Assembly (NCBI GenBank): GCA_016764015.1
Contig: JAESSR010000326.1
Location: 1-20,510 of the forward strand
Length of the DNA: 20,510 nt
Source: Phycisphaerales bacterium
Lineage (GTDB): Bacteria > Planctomycetota > Phycisphaerae > Phycisphaerales > UBA1924
Reading direction: 5' to 3'
The translations under genes were made by a program, and so were the position numbers. Shown here piece by piece: positions 7,191 through 14,732 of the stretch (positions are counted from its first letter, which is position 1; the number at the start of each line of letters is the position of its first letter). The notes under the pieces were generated by a model. It was not told the origin of the DNA and ran no database searches. It saw nothing but the letters and a program-made list of their open reading frames with translations.

Positions 7191-9206
7191 ATGTCGGATA
7201 TTGATGACATTCTCAATGAGCTCGGGGTCAACGGAGATTCCAACGAGACCAAGCGTCCCCAGCGCCGTTTGCTCTCGTCAGCAGCCAAAAAAGCACGCCA
7301 TACGCTCGACCAGCGTCCTGGCTCTTTTAGCCCGTTGCCCTCGATGCCATCGAGCCAGACTCGATTTGGTGAGGAAGATGGAAGTGTAGATTACGATCCC
7401 GCAGTCCTTCAGAATAAGCTCCCCGCTCGTGGGGCTGGCGTCGGCAACGCGATGATGAATGTCTATAGCACAAATGCTGATGGGCATGATTTCGCAATCA
7501 ATGGCGAACTCTCCGAGATGCTCGTCGAACAAGAAGCGATCACCGCTGAACAGCTCACCTCAGCCCAACAGGTAATGAAGCAGTCACCCGGACGCAGCCT
7601 GATCATCACGCTCTTTGAACAGGGCGCAGATGAAGAAGCAATCCAGACGGTGGTCGCACAAAACGCCGGCGTGTTGTTCGAGCGAATAGATATTGAAAAA
7701 GGTCTCGATGGCGGGTTCGATGGCAAACTCCTCCAGCGATTGACCATTGAGTTCTGCCAGGCGCACAAAGTGCTGCCTCTCAGAACCGAAGGCCCGCGTG
7801 TGGTAGTCGGGGTCATTAACCCGAGCGATGTGTTTACGATTGATGAAATACGGTCAAAGCTCCGTGTGTCGAGTATTAAAGTGGTGCTCGTCACGCCGGG
7901 CGATATTCGTGCATCTCTTGAACTAGTCGGCGGAGATTCAGCGAGTGATGTCGATCTCTCAGAGATTTTAGCCGATGTCGAAGAATCCGATGTTGAGGTG
8001 ACGACCAGCACCCATACTGAGACCGTTGATCTTGAAGCACAGGCTGGCGAATCACCGGTTATCCGCTATGTGAACTACATCATCCAGAACGCAGTCAAAG
8101 AAGGCGCGTCGGACATCCACATCGAGCCTGGTGAAAAAAAAATCAAGGTGCGTTTGCGAATCGACGGCATCTTGTTTGAATCTATGAACCCGCCTCCGAG
8201 TATGTCGGCAGCGATCACATCGCGTCTCAAGATCATGGCGGACTTGGATATTTCAGAGCGCAGGGTGCCTCAGGATGGTCGTATCCGATGCGTGGTCGGC
8301 GGGCGAAAGCTCGACCTTCGTGTGTCATCATTACCAACCGGGTATGGCGAAAAGATCGTGATGCGTATCCTCGATACCAAGTCGATCAATGTGAAGCTCG
8401 AAGACCTGGGCTTCGATCAACAGACGCTTGAAATCTGGCAGTCACAGATCGTTGTGCCTCATGGTATCTTGCTCGTCACCGGCCCGACCGGTTCTGGTAA
8501 AACAACAACGCTCTATTCATCGCTCCGTCAGATCGACAAAGCAAAGCTCAATGTGTCGACCGTAGAAGATCCGATCGAATACCATCTTGATGGCATCACC
8601 CAGACCCAAACTCACGCCAAGATCGACATGACCTTCGCCAAAGCGCTCAAAGCCCTGCTTCGTCAAGACCCCGATGTGATCATGCTCGGTGAAATTCGTG
8701 ACCACGAAACCGCCCACACCGCGGTGCAGGCTGCCCTCACCGGTCACTTGGTATTGTCAACTTTGCATACCAATGATGCGCCGAGTTCAGTGACACGATT
8801 GGTGAATATTGGTCTTGAACCTTTCCTAGTCGGTGCCGCCCTCAACGGCGTGCTCGCCCAGCGGCTACTTCGCAGATTGTGCACCCATTGCAAAACCCAA
8901 GAAGCCCCCAGCGAAGAAATGGCCGAGTTCCTCGAAATGAATGGCTTGCCGAGCAACGAGATGTGGGTACCTGCCGGTTGTGAAAAATGCCGCAATACCG
9001 GGTACTCAGGTCGAGTCGGTATCTACGAGATGCTCGCCGTCGATGATACGCTGCGCGATGTCATCGCACGCAATCCAAATGTGTCCGAGTTCCGCAGACT
9101 GTGCCTTGAGCGTGGGATGAAATCTCTACGCTCAGACGGGATCAACAAGGCAAGCGATGGTTTGACGAGTATCCAAGAAGTGCTCCGTGTGACCGCAGCG
9201 CATTAA
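7191..9206 (+). CDS. pilB: Type IV pilus / type II secretion assembly ATPase (PilB/GspE family)
   Basis: This hexameric cytoplasmic ATPase powers pilus or pseudopilus extension. All the family boxes are present: Walker A GPTGSGKT at 431-438, the Asp box VSTVEDPIEY at 455-464, Walker B MLGEIRD at 498-504, and the His box TLHTNDA at 524-530. A zinc-binding tetracysteine follows (C564-xx-C567 and C597-xx-C600). The GspE N-terminal (MshEN-like) domain covers about 105-245. The first 100 residues are a basic, proline- and serine-rich extension without clear fold. The length of 671 residues is longer than a typical GspE (about 500-570) because of that extension. No pilC, pilT, secretin or pilin gene follows; the operon ends here and a region of gene remnants begins. 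The A9 tract at 8134-8142 is discussed in the findings. Confidence 0.93.
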   Translation: MSDIDDILNELGVNGDSNETKRPQRRLLSSAAKKARHTLDQRPGSFSPLPSMPSSQTRFGEEDGSVDYDPAVLQNKLPARGAGVGNAMMNVYSTNADGHDFAINGELSEMLVEQEAITAEQLTSAQQVMKQSPGRSLIITLFEQGADEEAIQTVVAQNAGVLFERIDIEKGLDGGFDGKLLQRLTIEFCQAHKVLPLRTEGPRVVVGVINPSDVFTIDEIRSKLRVSSIKVVLVTPGDIRASLELVGGDSASDVDLSEILADVEESDVEVTTSTHTETVDLEAQAGESPVIRYVNYIIQNAVKEGASDIHIEPGEKKIKVRLRIDGILFESMNPPPSMSAAITSRLKIMADLDISERRVPQDGRIRCVVGGRKLDLRVSSLPTGYGEKIVMRILDTKSINVKLEDLGFDQQTLEIWQSQIVVPHGILLVTGPTGSGKTTTLYSSLRQIDKAKLNVSTVEDPIEYHLDGITQTQTHAKIDMTFAKALKALLRQDPDVIMLGEIRDHETAHTAVQAALTGHLVLSTLHTNDAPSSVTRLVNIGLEPFLVGAALNGVLAQRLLRRLCTHCKTQEAPSEEMAEFLEMNGLPSNEMWVPAGCEKCRNTGYSGRVGIYEMLAVDDTLRDVIARNPNVSEFRRLCLERGMKSLRSDGINKASDGLTSIQEVLRVTAAH

Positions 9207-9207
9207 C

Positions 9208-9350
9208 TCAGTTCGTCTTTGCATCTTCAATAAGTTTTCGTACCATCGCTTTGGCGAGCTGAGCAGCATCGCTTGGTGTGTGATTGTTGTTGCTCGCGCG
9301 TCCAACAACCTGGGCATTCACAATCGCGCCCTCAATGAGCAGATTGATCT
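9208..9350 (-). pseudogene. TetR/AcrR-family regulator, C-terminal remnant
   Basis: Read on the minus strand, the frame ending at 9208 gives [16 protein letters not shown] followed by DAAQLAKAMVRKLIEDA. This is the last-helices pattern of TetR-family ligand-binding domains (xLLxEGAIVxAQV...A...A..L). No helix-turn-helix domain lies upstream: beyond about 9350 the sequence is the antisense of the DUF1348 remnant. About 150 residues that a TetR protein should have are therefore missing. The ligand-binding fold cannot form from this piece, so I call it a relic. The family assignment rests on a short segment. Confidence 0.55.
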
Positions 9351-9355
9351 GCTGC

Positions 9356-9700
9356 GACGCGTGGAATTCACGCGATTCAAAGAGAGTCGCACAGGCATAC
9401 GCCGTTGACACCCAATGGCGAAACCGAGACCAGATATTCACCGGGAGAGTAGCAGTGGAGCGGTTCCTCGCGGACAAATGGAGCAAGGAACTTGATTACC
9501 GATTGATGAAAGAACTCTGGGCGTTTACCGATAATCACATCAGCGTCCGGTTTGAATACGAATGGCATGACATCACCGGTCAATGGTTCCGAACCCATGG
9601 CAACGAGCATTGGGAGTTCGACGATAACGGGCTGATGAACAGGCGTGATATGAGTGCAAACGATATAAAAATTGAACAGTCAAGCCGTAAGTTGTTTTGA
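9356..9700 (+). pseudogene. DUF1348 (NTF2/SnoaL-like) protein, truncated at both ends
   Basis: The frame from 9356 gives [18 protein letters not shown], then [39 protein letters not shown] and [20 protein letters not shown]. This closely matches the core of DUF1348 proteins, small NTF2-like alpha/beta proteins of about 150 residues with unknown substrate. The usual first 20 or so residues are absent: homology starts abruptly at 9356, and upstream in-frame sequence is the antisense of the TetR remnant. The usual C-terminal tail (a WPLGRRPDD-type ending) is also absent. After RKLF comes a TGA, and the following codons GGA AGA TAA CCA could be decayed remains of that tail. A frame open from TTG 9284 exists, but no ribosome site supports its use. 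It is probably not functional. Confidence 0.75.
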
Positions 9701-9710
9701 GGAAGATAAC

Positions 9711-9729
9711 CATGTTTTTAGAAAACATG
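9711..9729. promoter_or_regulatory. Dyad abutting the -35 box (candidate operator)
   Basis: CATGTTTT-TAG-AAAACATG is a perfect 8-base inverted repeat around a 3-base centre. It ends one base before the TTGACA box at 9730. A regulator bound here would touch the -35 region. It has no T run after it, so it does not look like a terminator for the pseudogene upstream. The regulator is unknown. Confidence 0.45.
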
Positions 9730-9758
9730 TTGACACGCCATTAGAAATCATATATGAT
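9730..9758 (+). promoter_or_regulatory. Sigma-70-type promoter of the glycan cassette
   Basis: TTGACA at 9730-9735 is a perfect -35 box. TATGAT at 9753-9758 matches the -10 consensus at five of six positions, and the spacer is exactly 17 bases. Transcription should start near 9765, leaving an untranslated leader of about 115 bases before the glycosyltransferase at 9879. The stretch from 9700 to 9860 is clearly more AT-rich than its surroundings. Confidence 0.7.
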
Positions 9759-9759
9759 T
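9746..9759. promoter_or_regulatory. Palindrome overlapping the -10 box (candidate operator)
   Basis: AATCATATATGATT is a perfect 14-base palindrome that covers the whole -10 box. Its centre is about 32 bases, roughly three helical turns, from the centre of the dyad at 9711-9729. This would suit repression by occlusion. The two dyads have different sequences, so they need not bind the same protein. Confidence 0.4.
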
Positions 9760-9878
9760 ATGTTTTTATCTTGTGTAGCGGTAATCAATATGGTATCAGT
9801 TATTTTTCATCCTCTGTTCTATCTCGTCTATTTTATGCCAACCTCGCTTGCTGAATCTCTTATGGGGCGAGGTGGCGA

Positions 9879-10781
9879 ATGGACAATAAACTGAGTGTTC
9901 TCACGCCGGTGTATAACGGGGCTTCGATGATAGAGCGGTGTTACTGGGCATTGCTCAATCAGACATGGAATAACTGGGAATGGATCGTTGTTGACGATGG
10001 TTCGACGGATCAGACACTCGCGATCCTTCAGCGTCTCGCTGCTTCGGATGCTCGGATTCAGATAATACCCACCATGCCCAATCGGGGAAGAGGGTACGCA
10101 AGAACAGTAGCTCTCAATGCGATGAGTTGCGATTGGGGTGTGCTCTGGGACGCCGATGATTTGTACATGCCCAATCGCCTCGAGCGTATCGCCTTGGCAA
10201 GGAGCCAAGGGTATGAGTATTACACATCTCCCGTGGTGGTGATGGATCAAGAGTACAATGTGATCGGATTGCGAGAGAGAGGGTTTGCGCTCAAGCCATA
10301 TATGCAACCCATTATTACGCACGCAGCAACAGCAGCCAGATCAGATGTGATGAGGGAAATTGGATACAACCCTAATCTAAAAACGGTCGGGCAGATCGGT
10401 GAAGATGCCGCGATGGTGTTCCGTCTGAGTGTGTGCCATCGAGGATTTTATGACTCTTTGCCAACCATGATTAACCAGGTTGGGTATGAAGTATTTCTCC
10501 GAAAATCTGTACATTCCAATGAGATTCAGCTTCGCGTAATCCAAGAGATGTGGCATGCGGGGCAGTTGCCCATCAATAAAACGATGTATAGAGAGCTGTT
10601 GAGGAGGCGGAAGCTTCGACTGATGATGTTGCGATCGCTTGGTGTTCTGCCTCCGATCTACCCGGCGATTATGAGGAGAAGGCGAAAAGGAACAACCGTC
10701 CAAGGTGTTCAACTCGATCCCGCGGCTCAGCTATTTGTTGATGAAGTTCGGAGACTGTATATGAGCAATTCCAACCAATAG
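9879..10781 (+). CDS. Family 2 glycosyltransferase (GT-A fold)
   Basis: This transfers a sugar from a nucleotide donor onto a growing surface glycan. The GT2 signature is clear: LSVLTPVYNG at residues 5-14, IVVDDGSTD at 36-44 (nucleotide-binding Asp pair), and WDADD at 90-94 (metal-binding DxD). GED at 174-176 fits the position of the catalytic base. The length of 300 residues is usual for a single-domain GT2. No membrane helix is visible, so it is probably cytoplasmic or peripheral. The C-terminal 80 residues are basic (RRRKLR, RRRRKG), which suits membrane association. The ATG at 9879 has a GGCGAGG ribosome site at 9866-9872. It is the first gene of a three-gene cassette with a sulfotransferase and a deacetylase. 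The sugar donor cannot be read from the sequence. Confidence 0.88.
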   Translation: MDNKLSVLTPVYNGASMIERCYWALLNQTWNNWEWIVVDDGSTDQTLAILQRLAASDARIQIIPTMPNRGRGYARTVALNAMSCDWGVLWDADDLYMPNRLERIALARSQGYEYYTSPVVVMDQEYNVIGLRERGFALKPYMQPIITHAATAARSDVMREIGYNPNLKTVGQIGEDAAMVFRLSVCHRGFYDSLPTMINQVGYEVFLRKSVHSNEIQLRVIQEMWHAGQLPINKTMYRELLRRRKLRLMMLRSLGVLPPIYPAIMRRRRKGTTVQGVQLDPAAQLFVDEVRRLYMSNSNQ

Positions 10782-10823
10782 CCCTTATGATCTCTTACTT
10801 GTTGAGCAAACAAACAGTTTCGG

Positions 10824-11747
10824 GTGTACAGGTATCAGTTTATGGACGAGCAGGAAAAAAAAGAGCAAGCCCTCGGACAAACGATGGGCGCTCTGGAATG
10901 GTTGCCAGAGCATTTGTCTACAATTCCCCGGCTGTTGCACCGAGTTAGTCATCGGCTGACACGCCGGGTTGGAATCCATTTTTCTTATCAAGTCCCGATT
11001 TGGTTCATTGTGGAGTATCCCAAGTCTGGCGGCACCTGGTTTGCCAAAATGGTTGCGGATTACCTTGAGTATCCGTTTTGTGAGTTTTCATATTTTCCAT
11101 TGGGCTTGCGTTGTGTCACCTTTGCGCATTGGAAGCCTCATCCCAAGCTCAGACGCTGTTTTTATGTGTACCGCGATGGGCGTGATGTGCTTGTCTCGCT
11201 CTATTATCATCGCATTCGGCTGATGAATAATCAGTTTCAAAGCCCCGCAGCTCGTAAAACACGCCAGCGATATCGCAACATTATCGATCATCATGCAAAT
11301 GAAGACCAGCTCAAACAAAACTTCACTCGCTTTGTCGAACATGAGATGAACAGCTCAGGGCGGAGCAACTCAGGATGGTCGGGCCATATTAATCAATGGA
11401 AAAAAGTTGAATCGCAGGATGTTGTGTTTGTGAAGTATGAAGATCTGCATAGCAATCCAATCGAAGCACTCGGAAATGCACTCGATGCTCACTTGGGCGA
11501 TGAACTCGATGCAGATCGATTATCGTGTGTCGTTCAAAAGTTCGCGTTTCAGGCACAGACAGGTCGTCATCGGGGCAATGAAGACGCCGGGTCATTTTTA
11601 CGAAAAGGCATTGTTGGCGATTGGAAAAACTATTTTACAAAGGAAGCTGCAGAGCTCTTTGACAAGCATCATGGAGAAACACTGATCAATCTGGGGTACG
11701 AGCCGGACCGATCTTGGCTGAGCACAACAGAGTTTGTGCAATGGTAA
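10824..11747 (+). CDS. PAPS-dependent sulfotransferase (Sulfotransfer_1 family)
   Basis: This transfers sulfate from PAPS, here most likely to a carbohydrate. The 5'-phosphosulfate loop PKSGGTW is at residues 66-72. The 3'-phosphate motif YRDGRDVLVSLYYH is at 116-129, with the Arg and Ser that bind PAPS. KYEDL is at 204-208, and RKGIVGDWKNYF at 260-271 is the C-terminal PAPS-binding signature. AHWKPH near 101-106 may carry the catalytic His. The length of 307 residues fits cytosolic-type sulfotransferases. The start is GTG 10824 or ATG 10842 (301 residues); neither has a strong ribosome site. An A8 tract at 10855-10862 lies close to the start. The stop overlaps the next gene. The neighbouring glycosyltransferase and deacetylase suggest a sulfated surface polysaccharide. 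Confidence 0.88.
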   Translation: MYRYQFMDEQEKKEQALGQTMGALEWLPEHLSTIPRLLHRVSHRLTRRVGIHFSYQVPIWFIVEYPKSGGTWFAKMVADYLEYPFCEFSYFPLGLRCVTFAHWKPHPKLRRCFYVYRDGRDVLVSLYYHRIRLMNNQFQSPAARKTRQRYRNIIDHHANEDQLKQNFTRFVEHEMNSSGRSNSGWSGHINQWKKVESQDVVFVKYEDLHSNPIEALGNALDAHLGDELDADRLSCVVQKFAFQAQTGRHRGNEDAGSFLRKGIVGDWKNYFTKEAAELFDKHHGETLINLGYEPDRSWLSTTEFVQW

Positions 11748-12643
11748 ACTCGCCCATCAGCCGCATGGCATCACTGAGCTGCGCGCGTGTTGCGATCAGA
11801 TCCTATTCACATGCGGTAGGGGCATTGAAGATTGCGATGGGAATCCAGCCGCCAGGAAGACATCAAAATGTTGTGCAGTTTCTCTGTCTACATCATCAAA
11901 GGGAAGACTCTTCAGTGTCTCTAAGAGACCTTGTCAACTGGCTTAAAGATCATTACCAAATTGTTTCGTATTCAAGAGCGGTTGAGTTGGTTCAGCGCGG
12001 GCCGATTGAGATCCCGTATCTTGCGATCTCGTTTGATGATGGATTCAGTACACATGTCAATGCTGCCGATGTGCTCCATGATCTGGGCGTGTCTGCCTGT
12101 TTCTTTGTGTGCCCGTCTGTCATAGGAATCGAAAATGATTCCCAACGCGAATCTTTCTGCAGAGATCAGCTCAAAGTTGATCCGACTCATTTCTTGTCAT
12201 GGGCAGAGATCGAGCGCATGATCGAGCAAGGCCACGAGATTGGGTCACACACTTTTTCACACCATGATCTATCATGTATTCCACATGAACAGGGCATGGA
12301 AGAGATACTACGAGCGCAAAAAACATTGATGGATCGACTCGGAGAATGTAAGCATTTCGCTTGGCCTTACGGGCGATTTGCTGCGATTACACCTGAGTTA
12401 GTACGAGCAGCATTCGATGCTGGGCATCTCTCTTGTGCATCAACCGAGCATGGGTGGCATGGAGAAGATATAGACCAGCCTCGTTCGTTGTGCATCCGTA
12501 GAGAACCCGTCGAGTGCGACTGGAGCAAAGCACGACTGACCTACGCGCTCACCAAGCGATTAAGATATCGGGCAGGCAGCCAAAGCGGATGGCCAAAAAG
12601 TTGGGGAAGCACCATTCGTCCTGCTGCTCGCCAAGATGTGTAG
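11741..12643 (+). CDS. Polysaccharide deacetylase (NodB/CE4 domain)
   Basis: CE4 enzymes remove N- or O-acetyl groups from glycans using a metal held by one Asp and two His. Counting from ATG 11741 (300 residues), SFDDG at 97-101 is motif 1 with the catalytic base Asp and the metal-binding Asp. SHTFSHHDLS at 169-178 is motif 2, with H170 and H174 as metal ligands. FAWPYGRF further on is motif 3. No cleavable signal peptide is evident, although the first 50 residues contain mildly hydrophobic segments. ATG 11741 overlaps the sulfotransferase stop (ATGGTAA), implying coupling. A TTG at 11714 and an ATG at 11765 are alternative starts. It probably tailors the glycan made by this cassette. Peptidoglycan or chitin-like substrates cannot be excluded. 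Confidence 0.85.
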   Translation: MVNSPISRMASLSCARVAIRSYSHAVGALKIAMGIQPPGRHQNVVQFLCLHHQREDSSVSLRDLVNWLKDHYQIVSYSRAVELVQRGPIEIPYLAISFDDGFSTHVNAADVLHDLGVSACFFVCPSVIGIENDSQRESFCRDQLKVDPTHFLSWAEIERMIEQGHEIGSHTFSHHDLSCIPHEQGMEEILRAQKTLMDRLGECKHFAWPYGRFAAITPELVRAAFDAGHLSCASTEHGWHGEDIDQPRSLCIRREPVECDWSKARLTYALTKRLRYRAGSQSGWPKSWGSTIRPAARQDV

Positions 12644-12646
12644 CAT

Positions 12647-12664
12647 TATTTTCATCTGAAAATA
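12647..12664. other. AT-rich hairpin between the glycan cassette and acs
   Basis: TATTTTC-ATCT-GAAAATA is a perfect 7-base stem with a 4-base loop, starting 4 bases after the deacetylase stop. It could slow RNA polymerase or protect the transcript end. It is not a standard intrinsic terminator, because the stem has almost no G or C and no T run follows. Confidence 0.3.
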
Positions 12665-12713
12665 GAGCATAGAATGACTCAGGTCGCCAGCGAGCGATCG
12701 CGAGGAGTTCAGC

Positions 12714-14732
12714 ATGTCAGATCAAGGTTCAAACAACGCAATCGAATCGGCCCTTCAAGAAAACCGTGTCTTCAATCCGCCTTCAGCATCGGATGTCGGT
12801 GCGAGCAAATGGTTGATCTCCTCGCTCGATCAGTACCACGAGATGTATAAGGAATCAATCGATTCACCAGAGACATTCTGGGGCAATATCGCTAAGGATT
12901 TTCATTGGTTCAAGAAATGGGACACCGTCCTCGAATGGAACGCCCCCGATGCCAAATGGTTCAACGGCGGCAAAACAAATGTCTGCTACAACTGCGTCGA
13001 TCGACAGGTCGATTCTGGTCATGGCGATGATGTTGCGATTATTTGGGAAGGCGAGCCGGTGGATGATTCGGGCGCACCCATAGACCAGCGCACCCTCACC
13101 TACAAAGACCTCCAAACCGAAGTCTCCAAGCTCGCCAATGTCCTCAAATCCAAAGGCATCACCAAGGGCGACATAGTGACGATCTATATGGGCATGGTGC
13201 CCGAGCTCGCGATCGCGATGCTCGCCTGTGCTCGCATCGGTGCGCCCCATTCCGTGATCTTCGGCGGGTTCAGCGCACAAGCAATCGCCGATCGTGTCGG
13301 CGATGCGAAATCGAAGATGATCCTGACCTGCGATGGCTCATGGCGTCGTGGCAAGGTTGTGCCACTCAAGAAGAATGTCGATGACGCGATCGAAAATATG
13401 GGCAATGACAGCCCGGTTGAATCGGTGTTGGTGCTCAATCGTACCAACTGCGGCGCTCCAATGAACGCGATCGATACCGACTGGGCCGTCGCAACCAATG
13501 AAGCATCCGCTGAGTGCCCATGCGAAGAACTCGAAGCCGAGGACATGCTTTTCTTGCTCTACACCTCCGGCTCGACCGGCAAACCAAAGGGCATCATCCA
13601 CACCACCGCCGGGTACATGATCTTCACCGCGATGACCGCCAAGTACACCTTCAATCTCATCCCCGATACGAATCAAACCTTCTGGTGCACCGCCGATTGC
13701 GGCTGGATCACCGGACACTCCTACATCGTCTATGGCATCCTCCCGAACCGTGTACCGACCCTCATGTTCGAGGGCGGCCCAGACTATCCAACGGCTGCAC
13801 GATTCTGGCAGATTGTTGATCGCCACAAGGTGACGCAGTTCTACACCGCACCGACCGCCATCCGTGCGTTTATGAAATGGGGCGATGAGCATCCAGCGTC
13901 ATGCAAGCTCGATTCAATCCAAGTGCTCGGCACCGTCGGCGAGCCGATTAATCCCGAAGCATGGATGTGGTACCGCGAAAAGATCGGCCGCAATGTCTGT
14001 CCGATTGTCGATACCTATTGGCAAACCGAAACCGGCGGGCATGTTCTGACCCCATTCCCCGGCGCGACCCCAACCAAGCCCGGCAGTTGCACGCTTCCGA
14101 TGTTCGGCATCGACGCAGCTGTGTGCGATGAAGAGGGCAATGTCGCCAAAGAAAATGTTGGCGGGTTGATGACCATCCGCAAGCCTTGGCCCGGCATGCT
14201 CCGTGGCGTCTATGGCGATCGCCAACGCTACATCGACACCTATTGGTCCACCGTCGCCAAAGACGGCGTGCCGTATTACGCAGCCGGCGACAACACCCGG
14301 CGCGACGAGATCGGCAACTTCTGGATCATGGGTCGAACCGATGATGTCATCAATGTCTCCGGGCATCGCCTGGGCACGATGGAAGTCGAGAGTGCTTTGG
14401 TCTCGCACGAGAGCGTGGTTGAGGCTGCAGTCGTCGGCATGCCTCACGAAATCAAAGGCACCGGCATCGCCGCCTTCGTCACCCCCGCGCCCGGGTTCGA
14501 GGCATCCGATGAACTCAAGGCCGCCCTCCGCGCCCATGTCGCCAAAGAAATCGGCGCCATCGCCAAGCCCGACATGATCCGGTTTACTGGCTCACTCCCC
14601 AAAACCCGCTCCGGCAAGATCATGCGAAGATTGCTCCGCTCCATCGCCGCCGGCGACACCAACATCACCCAAGACATGAGCACCCTCGAAGATTTGTCCG
14701 TGGTGGCGAAGTTGTCGGAGAGTGAAGATTGA
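12714..14732 (+). CDS. acs: Acetyl-CoA synthetase (AMP-forming)
   Basis: Acs activates acetate to acetyl-AMP and then acetyl-CoA in the cytoplasm. The length of 672 residues is normal. Motifs in order: the phosphate-binding loop TSGSTGKPKG at 284-293, WCTADCGWITGHSYIVYG at 324-341, VGEPINPEAW at 408-417 and DTYWQTETGG at 433-442 (usually DTWWQTETGG; the first Trp is Tyr). These are followed by AAGDNTRRD near 523-531, GRTDDVINVSGHR at 540-552, and PKTRSGKIMRR at 629-639. K635 is the catalytic lysine whose acetylation switches Acs off in other bacteria. The ATG has a GAGGAG ribosome site at 12702-12707. The stop TGA overlaps the TTG start of the next gene. Confidence 0.97.
   Translation: MSDQGSNNAIESALQENRVFNPPSASDVGASKWLISSLDQYHEMYKESIDSPETFWGNIAKDFHWFKKWDTVLEWNAPDAKWFNGGKTNVCYNCVDRQVDSGHGDDVAIIWEGEPVDDSGAPIDQRTLTYKDLQTEVSKLANVLKSKGITKGDIVTIYMGMVPELAIAMLACARIGAPHSVIFGGFSAQAIADRVGDAKSKMILTCDGSWRRGKVVPLKKNVDDAIENMGNDSPVESVLVLNRTNCGAPMNAIDTDWAVATNEASAECPCEELEAEDMLFLLYTSGSTGKPKGIIHTTAGYMIFTAMTAKYTFNLIPDTNQTFWCTADCGWITGHSYIVYGILPNRVPTLMFEGGPDYPTAARFWQIVDRHKVTQFYTAPTAIRAFMKWGDEHPASCKLDSIQVLGTVGEPINPEAWMWYREKIGRNVCPIVDTYWQTETGGHVLTPFPGATPTKPGSCTLPMFGIDAAVCDEEGNVAKENVGGLMTIRKPWPGMLRGVYGDRQRYIDTYWSTVAKDGVPYYAAGDNTRRDEIGNFWIMGRTDDVINVSGHRLGTMEVESALVSHESVVEAAVVGMPHEIKGTGIAAFVTPAPGFEASDELKAALRAHVAKEIGAIAKPDMIRFTGSLPKTRSGKIMRRLLRSIAAGDTNITQDMSTLEDLSVVAKLSESED

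Noticed and set aside
9284..9700. Intact DUF1348 gene starting at TTG 9284
   Set aside because: The first 24 codons are the antisense of a TetR-like coding segment, there is no ribosome site, and both family ends are missing. A pseudogene fits better.
13338..14537. Long minus-strand ORFs within acs
   Set aside because: They are shadows caused by the GC-rich third positions of acs, with no ribosome site or recognisable domain.
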